Origin: Incurvaria masculella
Lineage: Eukaryota > Arthropoda > Insecta > Lepidoptera > Incurvariidae
DNA: 64,000 nt
Direction: 5' to 3'
Assembly (NCBI GenBank): GCA_946894095.1
Contig: OX335657.1
Location: forward strand, 5,642,001 to 5,706,000
The notes under the pieces were generated by a model that saw nothing but the letters and a program-made list of their open reading frames with translations, was not told the DNA's origin and ran no database searches. Below are positions 41,752 to 52,943 of this stretch, piece by piece. The translations under genes were made by a program, and so were the position numbers. The stretch's first letter is position 1. Every line of letters starts with the position of its first letter.

Positions 41752-41995
41752 TCGGTACAATGAAATCACGTTTCTTGTATGGCACCCTTCAATTTTTATT
41801 TGTTTTGAATGTTTACTATTTGCCCTTATAGTGGCAACAGAACTACACACTCTTCAGTTGTCTACCTATTACGGTTCATGAGATACAGTCCTGCGACAGA
41901 CGGACGGAGGGACGTTCGGTGGGACAGACGGACGGACGGACGGACGGACGGGCGGGCGGGCGGACAGTGAAGGCTTAGTGATAGGGTTCTGTTTG
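41752..41995 (+). repeat. GGTTCCGTACCC-family element with expanded GGAC run
   Basis: Family words TACAATGAAATCACG, CCTTATAGTGGCAACAGAAC, GTCTACCTATTACGG and GGCTTAGTGATAGGG. The GGAC simple repeat (41899-41970) is expanded and grades into GGGC units. The first part of the element is missing. Confidence 0.72.
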
Positions 41996-44227
41996 TAAAC
42001 CGTTTTTTTAATAGAAATAACTGGATTAGATTTATTTTATTCTTTAAATATAACTCAAGTTTTAGAACTTAGGTTGCAAGAACAATTTTCAGTGATAAGC
42101 TCGACTTCAAACTCATATCATTTATGCGACTTTAGTTTAAACTTTACGTTTGATTCCAGTGGCGTGCGTTCATTAATTAGATAGCCGGCAAGCAAAATCT
42201 GATATTCAGTAACGGCCCTTGTAAACTTCAATCCATTAGCCGAGTTTAATAGTAACGAAGGGCGGCAGTTCGGAGAGGCACTCGGCCCGACTACAGCGAT
42301 AAAAGTGGTTAGTTGAGTGCAGGGCGGGCGGCGTCGCGCGTCCGTCAGCACACTTGCCTCCGCCCGCCCTAGGCACGGATACCTTTGTAGGCACTTCCGC
42401 CCCCGCACCGCCGCCGCCGCCCGAGATAACATCAGCGATAAGCAAGCGGCGCGATTAGCTCTTTTGAAAGCTTTCTTGATTTGTAATCAGCTAGAAGTTG
42501 AGCGTACAAACCACAAATCTAAATCGATGGAATTACGAAAGATAAGATCAGAAAAAAAAACGGTAGCAAGCTAGTAAGTCGGAGTCAAAAATCTATGCAA
42601 AACATTATAGTGCAGGCATTGAATTTGAAAGGCATTTTGGGATTTTTTTCCAGTTGTATATATTGGGAAAATATTCAATATTTATTAATTTCCGTAAAGT
42701 AATCGATAAACCATTAAATATCTTAATTAACGAAAACGTCGTAGGTTTCACTGATTAACATTCAAGTCAGTACCGCTTTTTGTTCCCATAGAAGAATGGG
42801 CATTGTCCTTTTTGGATGGAATTCCAGAAATAATGTGCAGATCTCGCGAACATTCAATAGAAAAGCGAGTTCAATTTGAAATGAATTAGGAGATGACACA
42901 GATTGTATCCTGCTTCTTATTTGTGTTAAAATCCGGAGAGTGAAACTTTGAATTCTTTCCTATTCCATTGATGCATTGCTTTCCTATACAACGAATTATT
43001 AAATTAAAAGTAAAGCTGATATAAATGTTATATGATAAATATTTTTATAGTAAGGGATGGGAATGATAATGAAAACATCGATTGATTGAATCATAAAAAA
43101 AAAGAAGAAACTGTATATAAATAAAAACTGTTTAAATCGGCGACAGAGATGTCCTGTCAGCGACTCGTCCGATTCTCGTCAGGTAAATAAATGAACAGAA
43201 TATAGCTGATCTATGGTACTACTAGCGAAGGTGCCCGAGCTAGCTCTGGTCAAAATTTCGACAACAGCGCCACCTACCAGGTCGAAATCTAAACCATTTA
43301 GGGACACACTCGAATACACACAAAAACATTAATCAAAATCGGTCCAACTGGGAGGTGTTCAGGGATAAATGTAAATAAAGATAGACTGATCCAGTCAGCG
43401 AGCATGGAAGGCCTAAATGAACATGGTAGGTCCTTCGATGCTCTCTGGTTCCAGGCGATGTCGAAAATCCGCTCGAAGCGACCCGGTGTACAGTTCGAAA
43501 AGGAATGACACAAGAAAAATCTATGGCACTGAACACGGTTTCAGTCAACGACGAAGATACCAGTCCGGGCGGTTCCCGGACTTCGTCCATAGTGTACGCG
43601 ATTGTGCTATGCTAGGGTAAATGATGGGGTAATGGAAACTCATATAATATGTTTCGAACACAATTAACAGAAAAGAGCGAGCAGTGAGAAAAATATAAAA
43701 TGTGTCATTAAAAATACCTCACTCTTTTCAGGTGACTGCTAATTAAATGCAACCCCAGTAGTGTACAGTACACGAATAATTTTATATACTTATAGGTTAA
43801 ATGGGAATTGTATTGCAGTAGAAATCAATGCAGAAATACGATGTTCGAATCATGTGATGAGGGGAGGTCGGCCAATTAAGGGGAATAAATACATAAATAT
43901 GAACGTTTTTCTGATAAGCCTATGGTTGTTAAACATTGAAAAATACTGAGCTTATAGAGCGTACGTTTGCGAAGGTACACATCCCAATTTTGTCCAAAGC
44001 CCCTTTATAATCATCGAAATAAAAACACGTGACGGGTAAGGTCCCCATTAGCATTCGTGGTCGAAGAGCATGTGTGAAAATAATACTAATTATTTAGAAG
44101 CTGTGGACCCTGGCTGCAACTGGCTCAATTTTTTTCGAGCGTTAATGGAAAAATGCAGTCGGCCATTTCATAGCGGCACACAACTTTTACGCCAACGCCT
44201 TTAGAAAAAAAAATTTAACAAAAAAAA
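41996..44227. other. Unassigned sequence with GC-rich island
   Basis: A GC-rich patch at 42245-42445 contains GCCGCCGCCGCCC, CCGCCCGCCCTAGG and a TATA-like GATAAAAG at 42298-42305. It may be a promoter or CpG-rich first exon, but no splice-consistent coding exon was recognised. The frames at 43298-43620 have no family match. The rest is AT-rich. Confidence 0.35.
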
Positions 44228-44740
44228 TAACCGACTTCAAAGAAAAAGCACTAAAAAGTAAAAAATTATTGCCATTTTTGTAGTTACGATTTTTGTTATT
44301 TTTTGAGTCGGCGTCAGCCGGGCACGCGCTGCGCCAATCAAGAGAACCTTGCCTACCTTGGCTGACACCGACTCAAAAATTAACAAAAATCGTAACTACA
44401 AAAATGGCCATTATTTTTTACTTTTTAGTGCTTTTTCTTTGAAGTCGGTTATTTTTATTTTTTTTATTTGTTTATTTTTAGTGAATCTGAAGTACACTTA
44501 CTAATTTGTACACGTCCTTTCCGATAAAAAAAGATTCACCGAAATCGGTTGGCGTTATATTGAGTTATTCGCCCATTTGTCGCGCACATCTTAATACAAA
44601 ATAGGACCACTTGGGAAGCACTAGCTTTCATTTAAAAAAAAAATCATCAAAATCGGTTCACCCAGGCAAAAGTTATGAGGTAACAAACATAAAAAAACAT
44701 ACAGACGAATTGATAACCTCCTCCTTTTTTGAAGTCGGTT
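44228..44740. mobile_element. Fold-back element with AACCGACTTCAA ends
   Basis: Arms of about 92 bp at 44228-44319 and 44360-44451 are near-perfect inverted repeats around a 40-nt loop (44320-44359). They begin TAACCGACTTCAAAG and include AGCACTAAAAAGTAAAAAAT. A further inverted TTGAAGTCGGTT at 44729-44740 could be the true right terminus of a larger element whose 5' part is the fold-back. No coding frame. Confidence 0.78.
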
Positions 44741-45366
44741 AAAAATGGGGAGGCAGGGCGCACTGCTGACATGGCCTTAGGCGCAGGCGATACATTCGCC
44801 AGACTCTTTTGTCCGTACAAAAGAGCGTATCATAGTAACGATGCAACATTTTACGGTGCACTTAAAGTAGTGAGGAGAGCACGACTCGACAATATGTTAG
44901 CCAACTCACTTGCCTCTAACATACGACTCAGTAACAGAGCAACGTGAAACACCTCTCATTTCATTGGCCGACGTCATGGCGGTGTCGCGTGCGCTGTGTG
45001 CTCGCTACAGACCTTCCATACTAGCTTTTTTTTACTTATGTCATTGAACTCCTCCTAAAAGGTTGGACCGATTTTGAAGATTTTTTTGAAGATCTCTGGA
45101 TGGTTTGAATTGAAGATACATTATTAATTCATTCACTAGAATCGTTTGTGACCCGGATCGTAACCAAATTCACTGCAAATTAAAGAGGTATTTAAACACT
45201 TTAGTCTAAAATGTAAACTTTAGTGTAAAATGTATATAATAAAAACCTGAACTCGACATCGCATCGGTTGGATTGTTTTCGTTTAACGCTGTTTACATCT
45301 GATGCTTTGTCACAAAACACTGAAAAAATGTAAACAAAACAAACGTTTTGAAATTGCTTAGATGAA
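44741..45366. other. Unassigned sequence
   Basis: A frame at 44729-44947 has no family match. At 45030-45110 the phrase GAACTCCTCCTAAAAGGTTGGACCGATTTTG resembles sequences common near insect repeats, but no element boundary could be set. Confidence 0.35.
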
Positions 45367-45645
45367 AAAACCGGCCAAATACGAGTCGGACTCGGCCACG
45401 AAGAATTCCCGTATCTTCGTACAAGATTAAACACAACAATCACGTTTCTTGTATGGCCTTTTCATTTTTATTTGTTTTTATTTTTTTCTATTTATTGTTA
45501 CAGCGGCAATAGAAATACACACTATGTGAAAATTTCCGCTGACTACCTATTACTGTTCATGAGACAAAGCCCGCTGACAGACGGGCGGACAGCGGAGGCT
45601 TAGTGATAAGGTTCCGTCGGCACCCTTTGGGTACGGAACCCTAAA
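45367..45645 (+). repeat. GGTTCCGTACCC-family element
   Basis: ACCGGCCAAATACGAGTCGG, GAATTCCCGTATCTTCG, TACAAGATTAAACACAAC, TACAGCGGCAATAGAAATAC, CTGACTACCTATTACTG, GGAGGCTTAGTGATAAGG and GGGTACGGAACCCTAAAA in the usual order. The GGAC run is short here. Confidence 0.77.
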
Positions 45646-47606
45646 ACGTGTTTTTTTATTTTATTAATCCAATATAAAATACGTACATCTCTATCTAGCC
45701 TATCAGGAAAGCGGTGTTGTGATATGTTTGATTTCACATCATTCATTAGTATATAATATATATAAATAAGCACGAATTTGTGTAAGTACAATAGATTTAA
45801 TTAAATTTCTCTTGCAAAGAACGAATGTTCCGACCTCATTACGACCTTCGAATGAAATGTAAGCGCGGATAAGTGAAAAACCCGCAGTGAAAGCGTCGGG
45901 TTGCCTCTGTGGCGGTTAACCCGGCACGCGTCGGATAACCGGGGCCGGGTCGCGGTGGCGAATGCGGCTCAAGCAAATGTGATTACACTCAGACTCGTTC
46001 GGCTGTGAAACCCCCTTGGAAAACATTTGACTTGGTTAACTTGGCCCGATACCTCGCTGATATTAAACATTTATTTATCATAAGGTGATTGGTATACATA
46101 AGATATAGCTGTCTGGAATGGTCCCTGCCTTTCCACTTATGACGAAGACGACGTCAGAGCTTTTCGAGTCTGTGCTTTCCCTCTGCTGTCTCTTCGACTG
46201 TCTTATTGAAACCATCGCGATTTAAGTTAAGCTTCTTACAATGGCAGTGCCGGCCGTGCAGTTGTCAGCGATTGGGCGAGGAGTAGGGAGCGCCGCCAGC
46301 AGCACTCAAAGACGCCGAATTTCGAGCGAGCGAATTTTGATCTAAGTGGGCAGTCTGAATTCTCACCTAAATGGGCGTTTACGTTTAGTTTCGTCGACAT
46401 GCTTGGCCCAAGATGAACGTGGTAGTGCTGGGCGATGTTCAACACCGCGAGTTGTCAAACGTGAATTGACGGCCGGAAGTGCGAGCGCCGGAAAAGAAGC
46501 CAAGGGTTTGGTTTATGTATTGTCACTGAACGAACTTGGCTGAGGCCCCAGTCCGAGTTTTTTGTTATCGACATACCGTTGACTCACGTACTTTCCTTTT
46601 CTCGCTAAATATTTGCATATGTTTTATGTTGATGTCTTCGGTTGGATCGCCTGATCACCTAATCTGAGGTGAAGCTGCAATTTTTTTTAAATGTTGGCAT
46701 TGCTGGCAAGCTGCTTAAGCTTCAAAGCGGATTACTGAAAATATACTTGCGATTTTATAGAAAATATATAGATGTTACGCATATAGTTTTTTAGGATGAA
46801 ATGTTGCTTAGGTAGTTCAAATAGGATAACGCAAAAGTAAGATATTCCATTCTAACACACAACTTTTCGAAACGTTTCTAATTCGAAACGTTGAATGACG
46901 TTGGTCGCGTTTGACAATTTTTCTGAAACTAAACTTGACTTTATCTGAATTCATAAAATGGCATTTTGTTGTAAGGCGAGAATTTTACTTACAACAACTT
47001 ATACTGTTTATAAGAAAAGCGCGCAGTGTGGTTGATATTACTAATTTCCCTTTTTTGTTTCGTCCGGCGGACATCTTGTGGGGGTGGGACACTAGCTGTA
47101 CTCTGTGGCTGAAATAGATAGACAATCCTGGAACTAAGACAAACCGAAAATTATACTAATTACAGTAAAAAGTGACTAATAGTCACAAAATGTGTCAACG
47201 CGACGTAAGAATGTGCTACTTTTCGTACCTTTTAGTTTAGTGAGTCAGACCACGGGATTCAGACTAAGGCCTCAGTCAGTTCTGACGGGTCGCGAGTTAA
47301 CATTTCTTGCCTTGCAAGGACTTGTCGACTGCAAAGATTGCAGCTGGGTGAGATAGGGTTACGCAGGGACAAGTCCGCGGATAAGGGTGAAGAGGAATTC
47401 TGGTTTATAGACAAGTACTTATGGCAGCTTACCTGACAGTGCCGGTTATCTGACCCGGTTCTTATGTAACTCTATTTCGTGGGCCGCGACCCGGTAGAGA
47501 TTCGTACTTTCGCCTCGGTTATATGCACAGGTACTATCGGTACCTATACAGGATGGAAACCCTTTGAATACATTTAGAAATGGCTGATATGACATCATAT
47601 GTCTGG
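45646..47606. other. Unassigned sequence with MITE scrap
   Basis: At about 46345-46385 AGTGGGCAGTCTGAATTCTCACC and TAAATGGGCGTTTACG form one end of the GGTAGTCTGAG MITE family. The other end is not clear. A GC-rich stretch at 45895-45960 has no assigned role. No gene. Confidence 0.4.
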
Positions 47607-47982
47607 TTTTTTTTGCAGCCTGACCTGGATGGCAAATACCACATTACTACCGTTATGGTATTAGCCCAATATTCCCGAAAGTATTAGGTGCCATTCCAGG
47701 ACCTTCCCTTTATGAGTACGGCTACATTGAACTGGCAAATTTTCATTGTCGCTTCGACCATCTTTTCATCCAATGCGATGGTACCGACCCGGGCGGGCTT
47801 AAACCCTACCGCCTAGTAGGGGAAGGAGAGCGACAGTTTTACATGGATTCCAAACCATGGAGCAGCTCGCATTTGTGACGAAATCAGAAAGAGGGAGAAA
47901 GTGCATGTCAGGACGAGGAATTGAACCCAGACCTCTGGTAAGCTAGGCCAATCCCCGCGACACTAGGCTACGAGCCGCTCAT
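47607..47982 (-). mobile_element. tRNA-headed SINE, near full-length (reverse)
   Basis: In reverse: head GCGGCTCGTAGCCTAGTGTCG with box B GGGTTCAATTCC, then GTCACAAATGCGAGCTG, GGTTTGGAATCCATGT, CGGTAGGGTTTAAGCC, CCATCGCATTGGATG, AAAGGGAAGGTCCTGG and an A tail (T-run at 47607-47614). It lacks the TTTTCCATCC segment. Confidence 0.8.
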
Positions 47983-50900
47983 GTTCGGTTCTGTATTCTA
48001 AATTGGTGTGAAATATGTAAATGAAGAGACTCTAAAGGTGCGCTTAGCGCCAGGTCATTAAATAAGATAATTTAGCTGTTAACAAAAACTATTACTACAC
48101 AAATTCACAAATAAATAAACTTTATAAAAAACACACAAAGAAAACACCGAAACAAAAGAGAGAAGGCTTCGAAAATCAGTCTAGGCTGTGTCCTACACTG
48201 TAAACAATATCGATTTCGCTGTATCCCGGGTGCACGACAGCTGGTCCCGGCCGGCACGCGAGGCGAGCTGATCGGACGGAGTGATGGATGAGAACGTAAC
48301 CGATGCTCGGTGTCGTGTCGCGCCGTTTCGACGGTTGAAAACGCGTTCAACCTTCCGATCGGAAAACGACCGAATATTCCGGGTGGTCACGACATGTTTG
48401 GTCACGATAAGGTAAATGGCTGAATCTGGGTTCACAGGTTAGAGAACAACCCTCTGGTGCTAAATATGTCGGTCTGCCCGTGCCAAGTGGTTGCGTTATC
48501 TAGATTGGCTACATAAAATAGATGTTGGTATGTACATGCTGAGTATATTCTGATTGTCTGGAAACATTGATACCTATTAATAATATAACAGTAACCAAGC
48601 GATTTTTTTATTAAATACTTAAATATTCCTTAAGTTATATCTGTAACCTAAATCGCCTTTAACTACGAAATGCAACCAAATATTTGTTCAGTTTTTGTAT
48701 TGCCAAGCAAGTATGTACTGATACTTTTATGCTTCGTTATTTGCATCTATTTACCTTATCATAATATTTTTTGTCACCATAACTACTTTTTCAGGCGCCT
48801 TATCTAGGTAACGCAACCACTTGGAACAGGCAGACTGACACATTTAGCTTCAGAGGGTTGGTCTTTATCCCGTGAGCCCAGTTTCAGCCATTTACGTTAT
48901 CGTTACCATTTTTGTCGCGACCTCCTGGTCTAGAACCTCCACCGAGTTGATCAATACGATTTAGTCGGGTGTCAACCTCACGCCGAAAATCTCGTTAGGG
49001 CCTTGGACCTTTCTTACTTTTGTTACAGGCATTATTAATGGTGGCGAGGCCGTTGGCGAAGTCTGTTGTCTGCTCTATATCTGGGAGCCTAGATTTCTTG
49101 AGATAATTAGTTTACATGCGGAATACACACTGCTGAATCCTCACTAAATCATTAACTTCCGACCTATTCTGGCGCATTTACCGACCGCTTATGAAAATGG
49201 ATAAGTAATTTTACGGAAACACATGGCAATGTTTTATGGCGCTGGGAACAATTACCAGAATTATTCCTGTCCTGAGAACACTCCTGATTGATCAACTCGG
49301 AATTACCAGAATTGGCCTATTGAGCTGAGATATAATCGCTATTGTCCCGAAAGTGAATTTGTAAGTAAGTGGAAAGTCTACACATAGACAAAGGACATTT
49401 GATAATAATTTACATGCTAAAACGTTTTACTTAATAATAATTGTACATCATTCATTATTATATACTAGCTGTGGTATCAGGCTCCTTTCGGAACAATTTG
49501 GAAAAAAATGCGGAATAAAAAGTTGCCTATGTCACTCCCCGGCCCATAAACTATGTCTTATAGTATAAATGGGAAAGTTTGAGTGACATATGTAACTAAA
49601 CAGATTTGGATACAAATGGGTTGATGGACAGCCTAAATCATGGAAACACATTTGTTTAAAATCCTGAGATCAATTCCAATGAGCGAAGACGCTGACAGCA
49701 ACTTAATTGTATAAATAAATGAAACGTCGGACGGACACAGATACAAAGCAGAGGGTCCGATTGTGCGGTACAGCTGCGCGATCTCACTGGAGTTAGCGAG
49801 CGTTCCGAGCGAGCTTTGTTTTCTTTTTGGTCCGCCTTGGATAATAAAAGAATAGCAATTTGTTCTGGACCGACCTACGAAGAGCAGCTGCGAGAATTCC
49901 GCTTCCATTGGGGCCACATTTATGCTTTCATTAATTACTTGCCAAACACATATCAGAGCAATGTATAAGTCCTCTTAAATTAATACGAGGAATTTCTTAA
50001 TTATCTTTTCATAGCCTGCCCAATAGTCAAACGCAGGTTGTGGTTGTGCACAAGCTAAGTTAATTTTACGGTTTATGTTCATAATGTTCATACACGTTAC
50101 GTTTTGTGAGCCGCATGGAGTTGACTCAGTTCCCTTTCATACTGTGCATAAAATGTGATGTGTTTAATCATACGTTGACATTGATTTCGTGTCTGTGTGG
50201 TGCACAGTGGATTGTTTACACGAGAGGAGCGACACGTCACACAACGACGTCTTTTCCCAATAGATTTATTCATAGATTTCGAAATATTTAAGTTTGGCAT
50301 TTGGAATAAGGCTGTTTTTATACGATATCGGTTGCGTTAAAGTTGCATGGACTAAGAAAGCGGAGCAATAAACCAGCCACAATGTCGACGTCCTACACTG
50401 TCGACTGTCGAGCGTGAAGTTAGTATGCCTCATGCAAACACTGACGCTGCCACGACGGGGCAGCGGGCAGGATAAGGAGCATTGTAGCTCTCAGAAGCGT
50501 TAATTTCCCAGAGGTACTCGACACGCTCAAATTTATGATTATATAACTTCAGCAGCATATCATATGGTATGCTTCATTTTAGCTTCCACAGCAGAAAACA
50601 ACTCTAATTTCCGGACGATGCTCGGGTCAAACGAAATATTTTGCAGGTACAAATAGAAAGAAGAAAGAAAGAAAAATACAGTTTATTTATTTTATTTATA
50701 TATTAGCTGTGTTTTGATTTTGCCCCCTACGGGATCATGCTATATGTAGTAACTTGTACTCTTGTGATTTTTTTTTCTTTTGCCAACAGAGACTGTAAGT
50801 AATTTCAAGATGTGTTAAATCAATAAATAAATAAATAAATTTTGCATATTTTTTACAGTGTTATATAATCGTTATCGTTAAGAAATTACTACTAATTGCA

Positions 50901-51777
50901 GTTTACGTTGAAATAGTGAATATCTAGCAGTGTGCAAAAGTGGCTATGGCTCAGCATGAAATGCTTCTAAACGTCAGATTTAATCGCTCACTTGCCTGTT
51001 CACCCGACGAATTTAATTTATTATGGTAACCGTCCAGATCTAGCGAAATAAAGTTTAATCGCTCAGCTGTTCGACCCGGGTGAGCGTCCGGAATGATCTT
51101 ACCGCGAGAGAAATCCACATTTTTTCCATTAGATGGCGTTAGAACCAGCCCTTCTTCGGTGACATACAGAGGTTCCCGCGGGACGCGGCGAAACGGAGCG
51201 ACGACGCTAAGGACCTTTGGGGGAGAGAACGTTATCCTTGAGGTTACGACAAAATATGAGGAGTTTCATCGTGCCCAGAGCCTCGTAAACGCAAACAGTG
51301 ATAATAGTCCGATCGTTCCGGGATATATTGACACGGTCTCTTTTTTACAGAAACATGTAATGTAATCTTGAAAAGCCTTGTGTGAACATGAAAAAACTAT
51401 ATAAGAAAGTTTGAACGCTGCTTTTTATAGTTGTGGTTTTTTTATAGTTAATGTATTGTAAAATCAGGATTTAATAACTTAAACCTGGTTATCACTAAGT
51501 GCTGATTTATTTTAATTGACACTTAAAGGGCCTATATTATTAAGTGCTGACTATCTTGTACTGGTATAGATTGCAAGCTGCTAAAAAAGGCCTTTCATAT
51601 GTCAATCACCAGTAGCATTAAGACGACAATTGTATCTTGTAATAAACTTTATTTTTGATATCATTATTGCCTTTGCGTATGAAATATTGCGAAATACTGT
51701 AATCGTAGTACATTTTTTGAGATTGATTGGAGATTTTTATCTTAATAACATTTCTAACCTATACTATTACTTTACTA
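47983..51777. other. Long segment with no supported gene
   Basis: A GC-rich patch lies at about 48225-48375. At 49463-49560 TACTAGCTGTGGTATCAGG and AAAAAGTTGCCTATGTCACTC look like a common insect dispersed-repeat phrase. At 50819-50843 an (AATA)n tail preceded by GTTAAATCAATAAATAAA may be a retroelement 3' end. No coding exon. Confidence 0.4.
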
Positions 51778-52155
51778 CCTCAATGGCCCAGTGGCGCGAC
51801 ACTTCGACGATCGCTCTCCGAAGTTAAGCAACGCTGGGTCCGGTCTGGTTTTGGATGGGTGACCATTCGACCGTTGAAAGAGGCTGGCCGTGGTTCGGAT
51901 TACACGTTAAACTGTAGGTCTTCTTTCTTACTTACTAGGTGGTAGGGTTTATCCCGCCCGGGTTGCTACCATCGCATTGGATGAACGATGGTCGAAGCGG
52001 CAATGAAAATTGTCCGTGTTTTCCATCCAGTTCAATGTAGCCGTGCAATATAAAGAAGGTCCTGGCATGGCACCTAGTTGCCATGTGGTGTGTTGGGCTA
52101 ATACCATGACAGAAGGTATGGTATTAGCCATCCATGTCGTCACATAAAAAAAAAA
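51778..52155 (+). mobile_element. 5S-headed SINE, full-length
   Basis: Best copy of the 5S-headed type. The head has GAAGTTAAGCAACGCTGGG (box A region) and TTGGATGGGTGACCATT (box C region) as in 5S rRNA genes. The body has GGCTGGCCGTGGTTCGG, AGGTGGTAGGGTTTATCCC, TTTTCCATCCAGTTCAATG, GGTCCTGGCATGGCACCTAG and GGTATTAGCCATCCATG, then an A tail. It is not a functional 5S gene: only the promoter half is 5S-like. Confidence 0.85.
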
Positions 52156-52398
52156 CTACTACAAATTTAGCAAAAGTATTTAACGTTTTTGTTACCATCC
52201 AACTAGATCACGTAAAGCAAGGATAGTTTAATTTAAAGGAGAAACCACGAAAGTTACATTGTAATATTTCGTAGTTTCACCCGTACCCACCAAAGAACCT
52301 AAGCTGGTCGTAAAAAGAACGACCTTACAAATATAGTGCAAGGCTAGACTTTTAATAGCAAGCAAATAGCGGGTGATTTAACAGCTTTCCTTCTTTAA
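52156..52398. other. Short unassigned gap
   Basis: No feature other than the TTAA at 52395-52398 that flanks the next element. Confidence 0.4.
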
Positions 52399-52939
52399 AG
52401 TGGCCCTTCCCGGCGGGACTAACTCATTCGCGGGCACGGTACAAAACCGTGCTATTGTGCTCTGGGACCTTCTCTGTTTCAAAGAAAAATACAAGCTCTG
52501 TGATGAAGATGATGCAACATGTCCACAAGCAGACAATGCGCATAGTGTTCGATTGGTAATATTTACAAAAAAAATAATTACAAAATGACTCATAGCTGAA
52601 AGTAAACCACGACCGCTGTAGCCAAAAATCTAACAAAAACCAAGTTGATTATAAATCTTCATGAAACAAGATCTGATCTGATGACTAATCTTTTTAAAAT
52701 GTTTTTATTTTATCGTTGTTTAATCCACCTCCAAAATTATTGTATAAAACGCGCGAAAAAATCGAATCTTTGGACCTTATAACTTAGAAACCAAACACAA
52801 TTTTACAATACCAACGGTCATCAGACATCTAGTTCGATCAAATAAAGCTGTTTTGAGTATAATTTTGGATTTCTGACAGTAAATATGCCCATGATCTTCT
52901 TTTCACGTTTGTATGGGGAGTTGAGCGGGAAGGCCAACC
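52399..52939 (-). mobile_element. TTAA-flanked nonautonomous element, copy 4 (reverse)
   Basis: Bounded by TTAA at 52395-52398 and 52940-52943. In reverse it matches 8790-9309, with CACGGTACAAAACCGTG near its left end and TATGGGGAGTTGAGCGGG at its right. No transposase. Confidence 0.75.
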
Positions 52940-52943
52940 TTAA

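Noticed and set aside
43298..43620. Moderately GC-rich overlapping frames on both strands
   Set aside because: No domain recognised and no splice-consistent extension; likely an unrecognised repeat.
51778..51870. Possible true 5S rRNA gene
   Set aside because: Only the internal promoter half resembles 5S rRNA, and it continues into a SINE body with an A tail.
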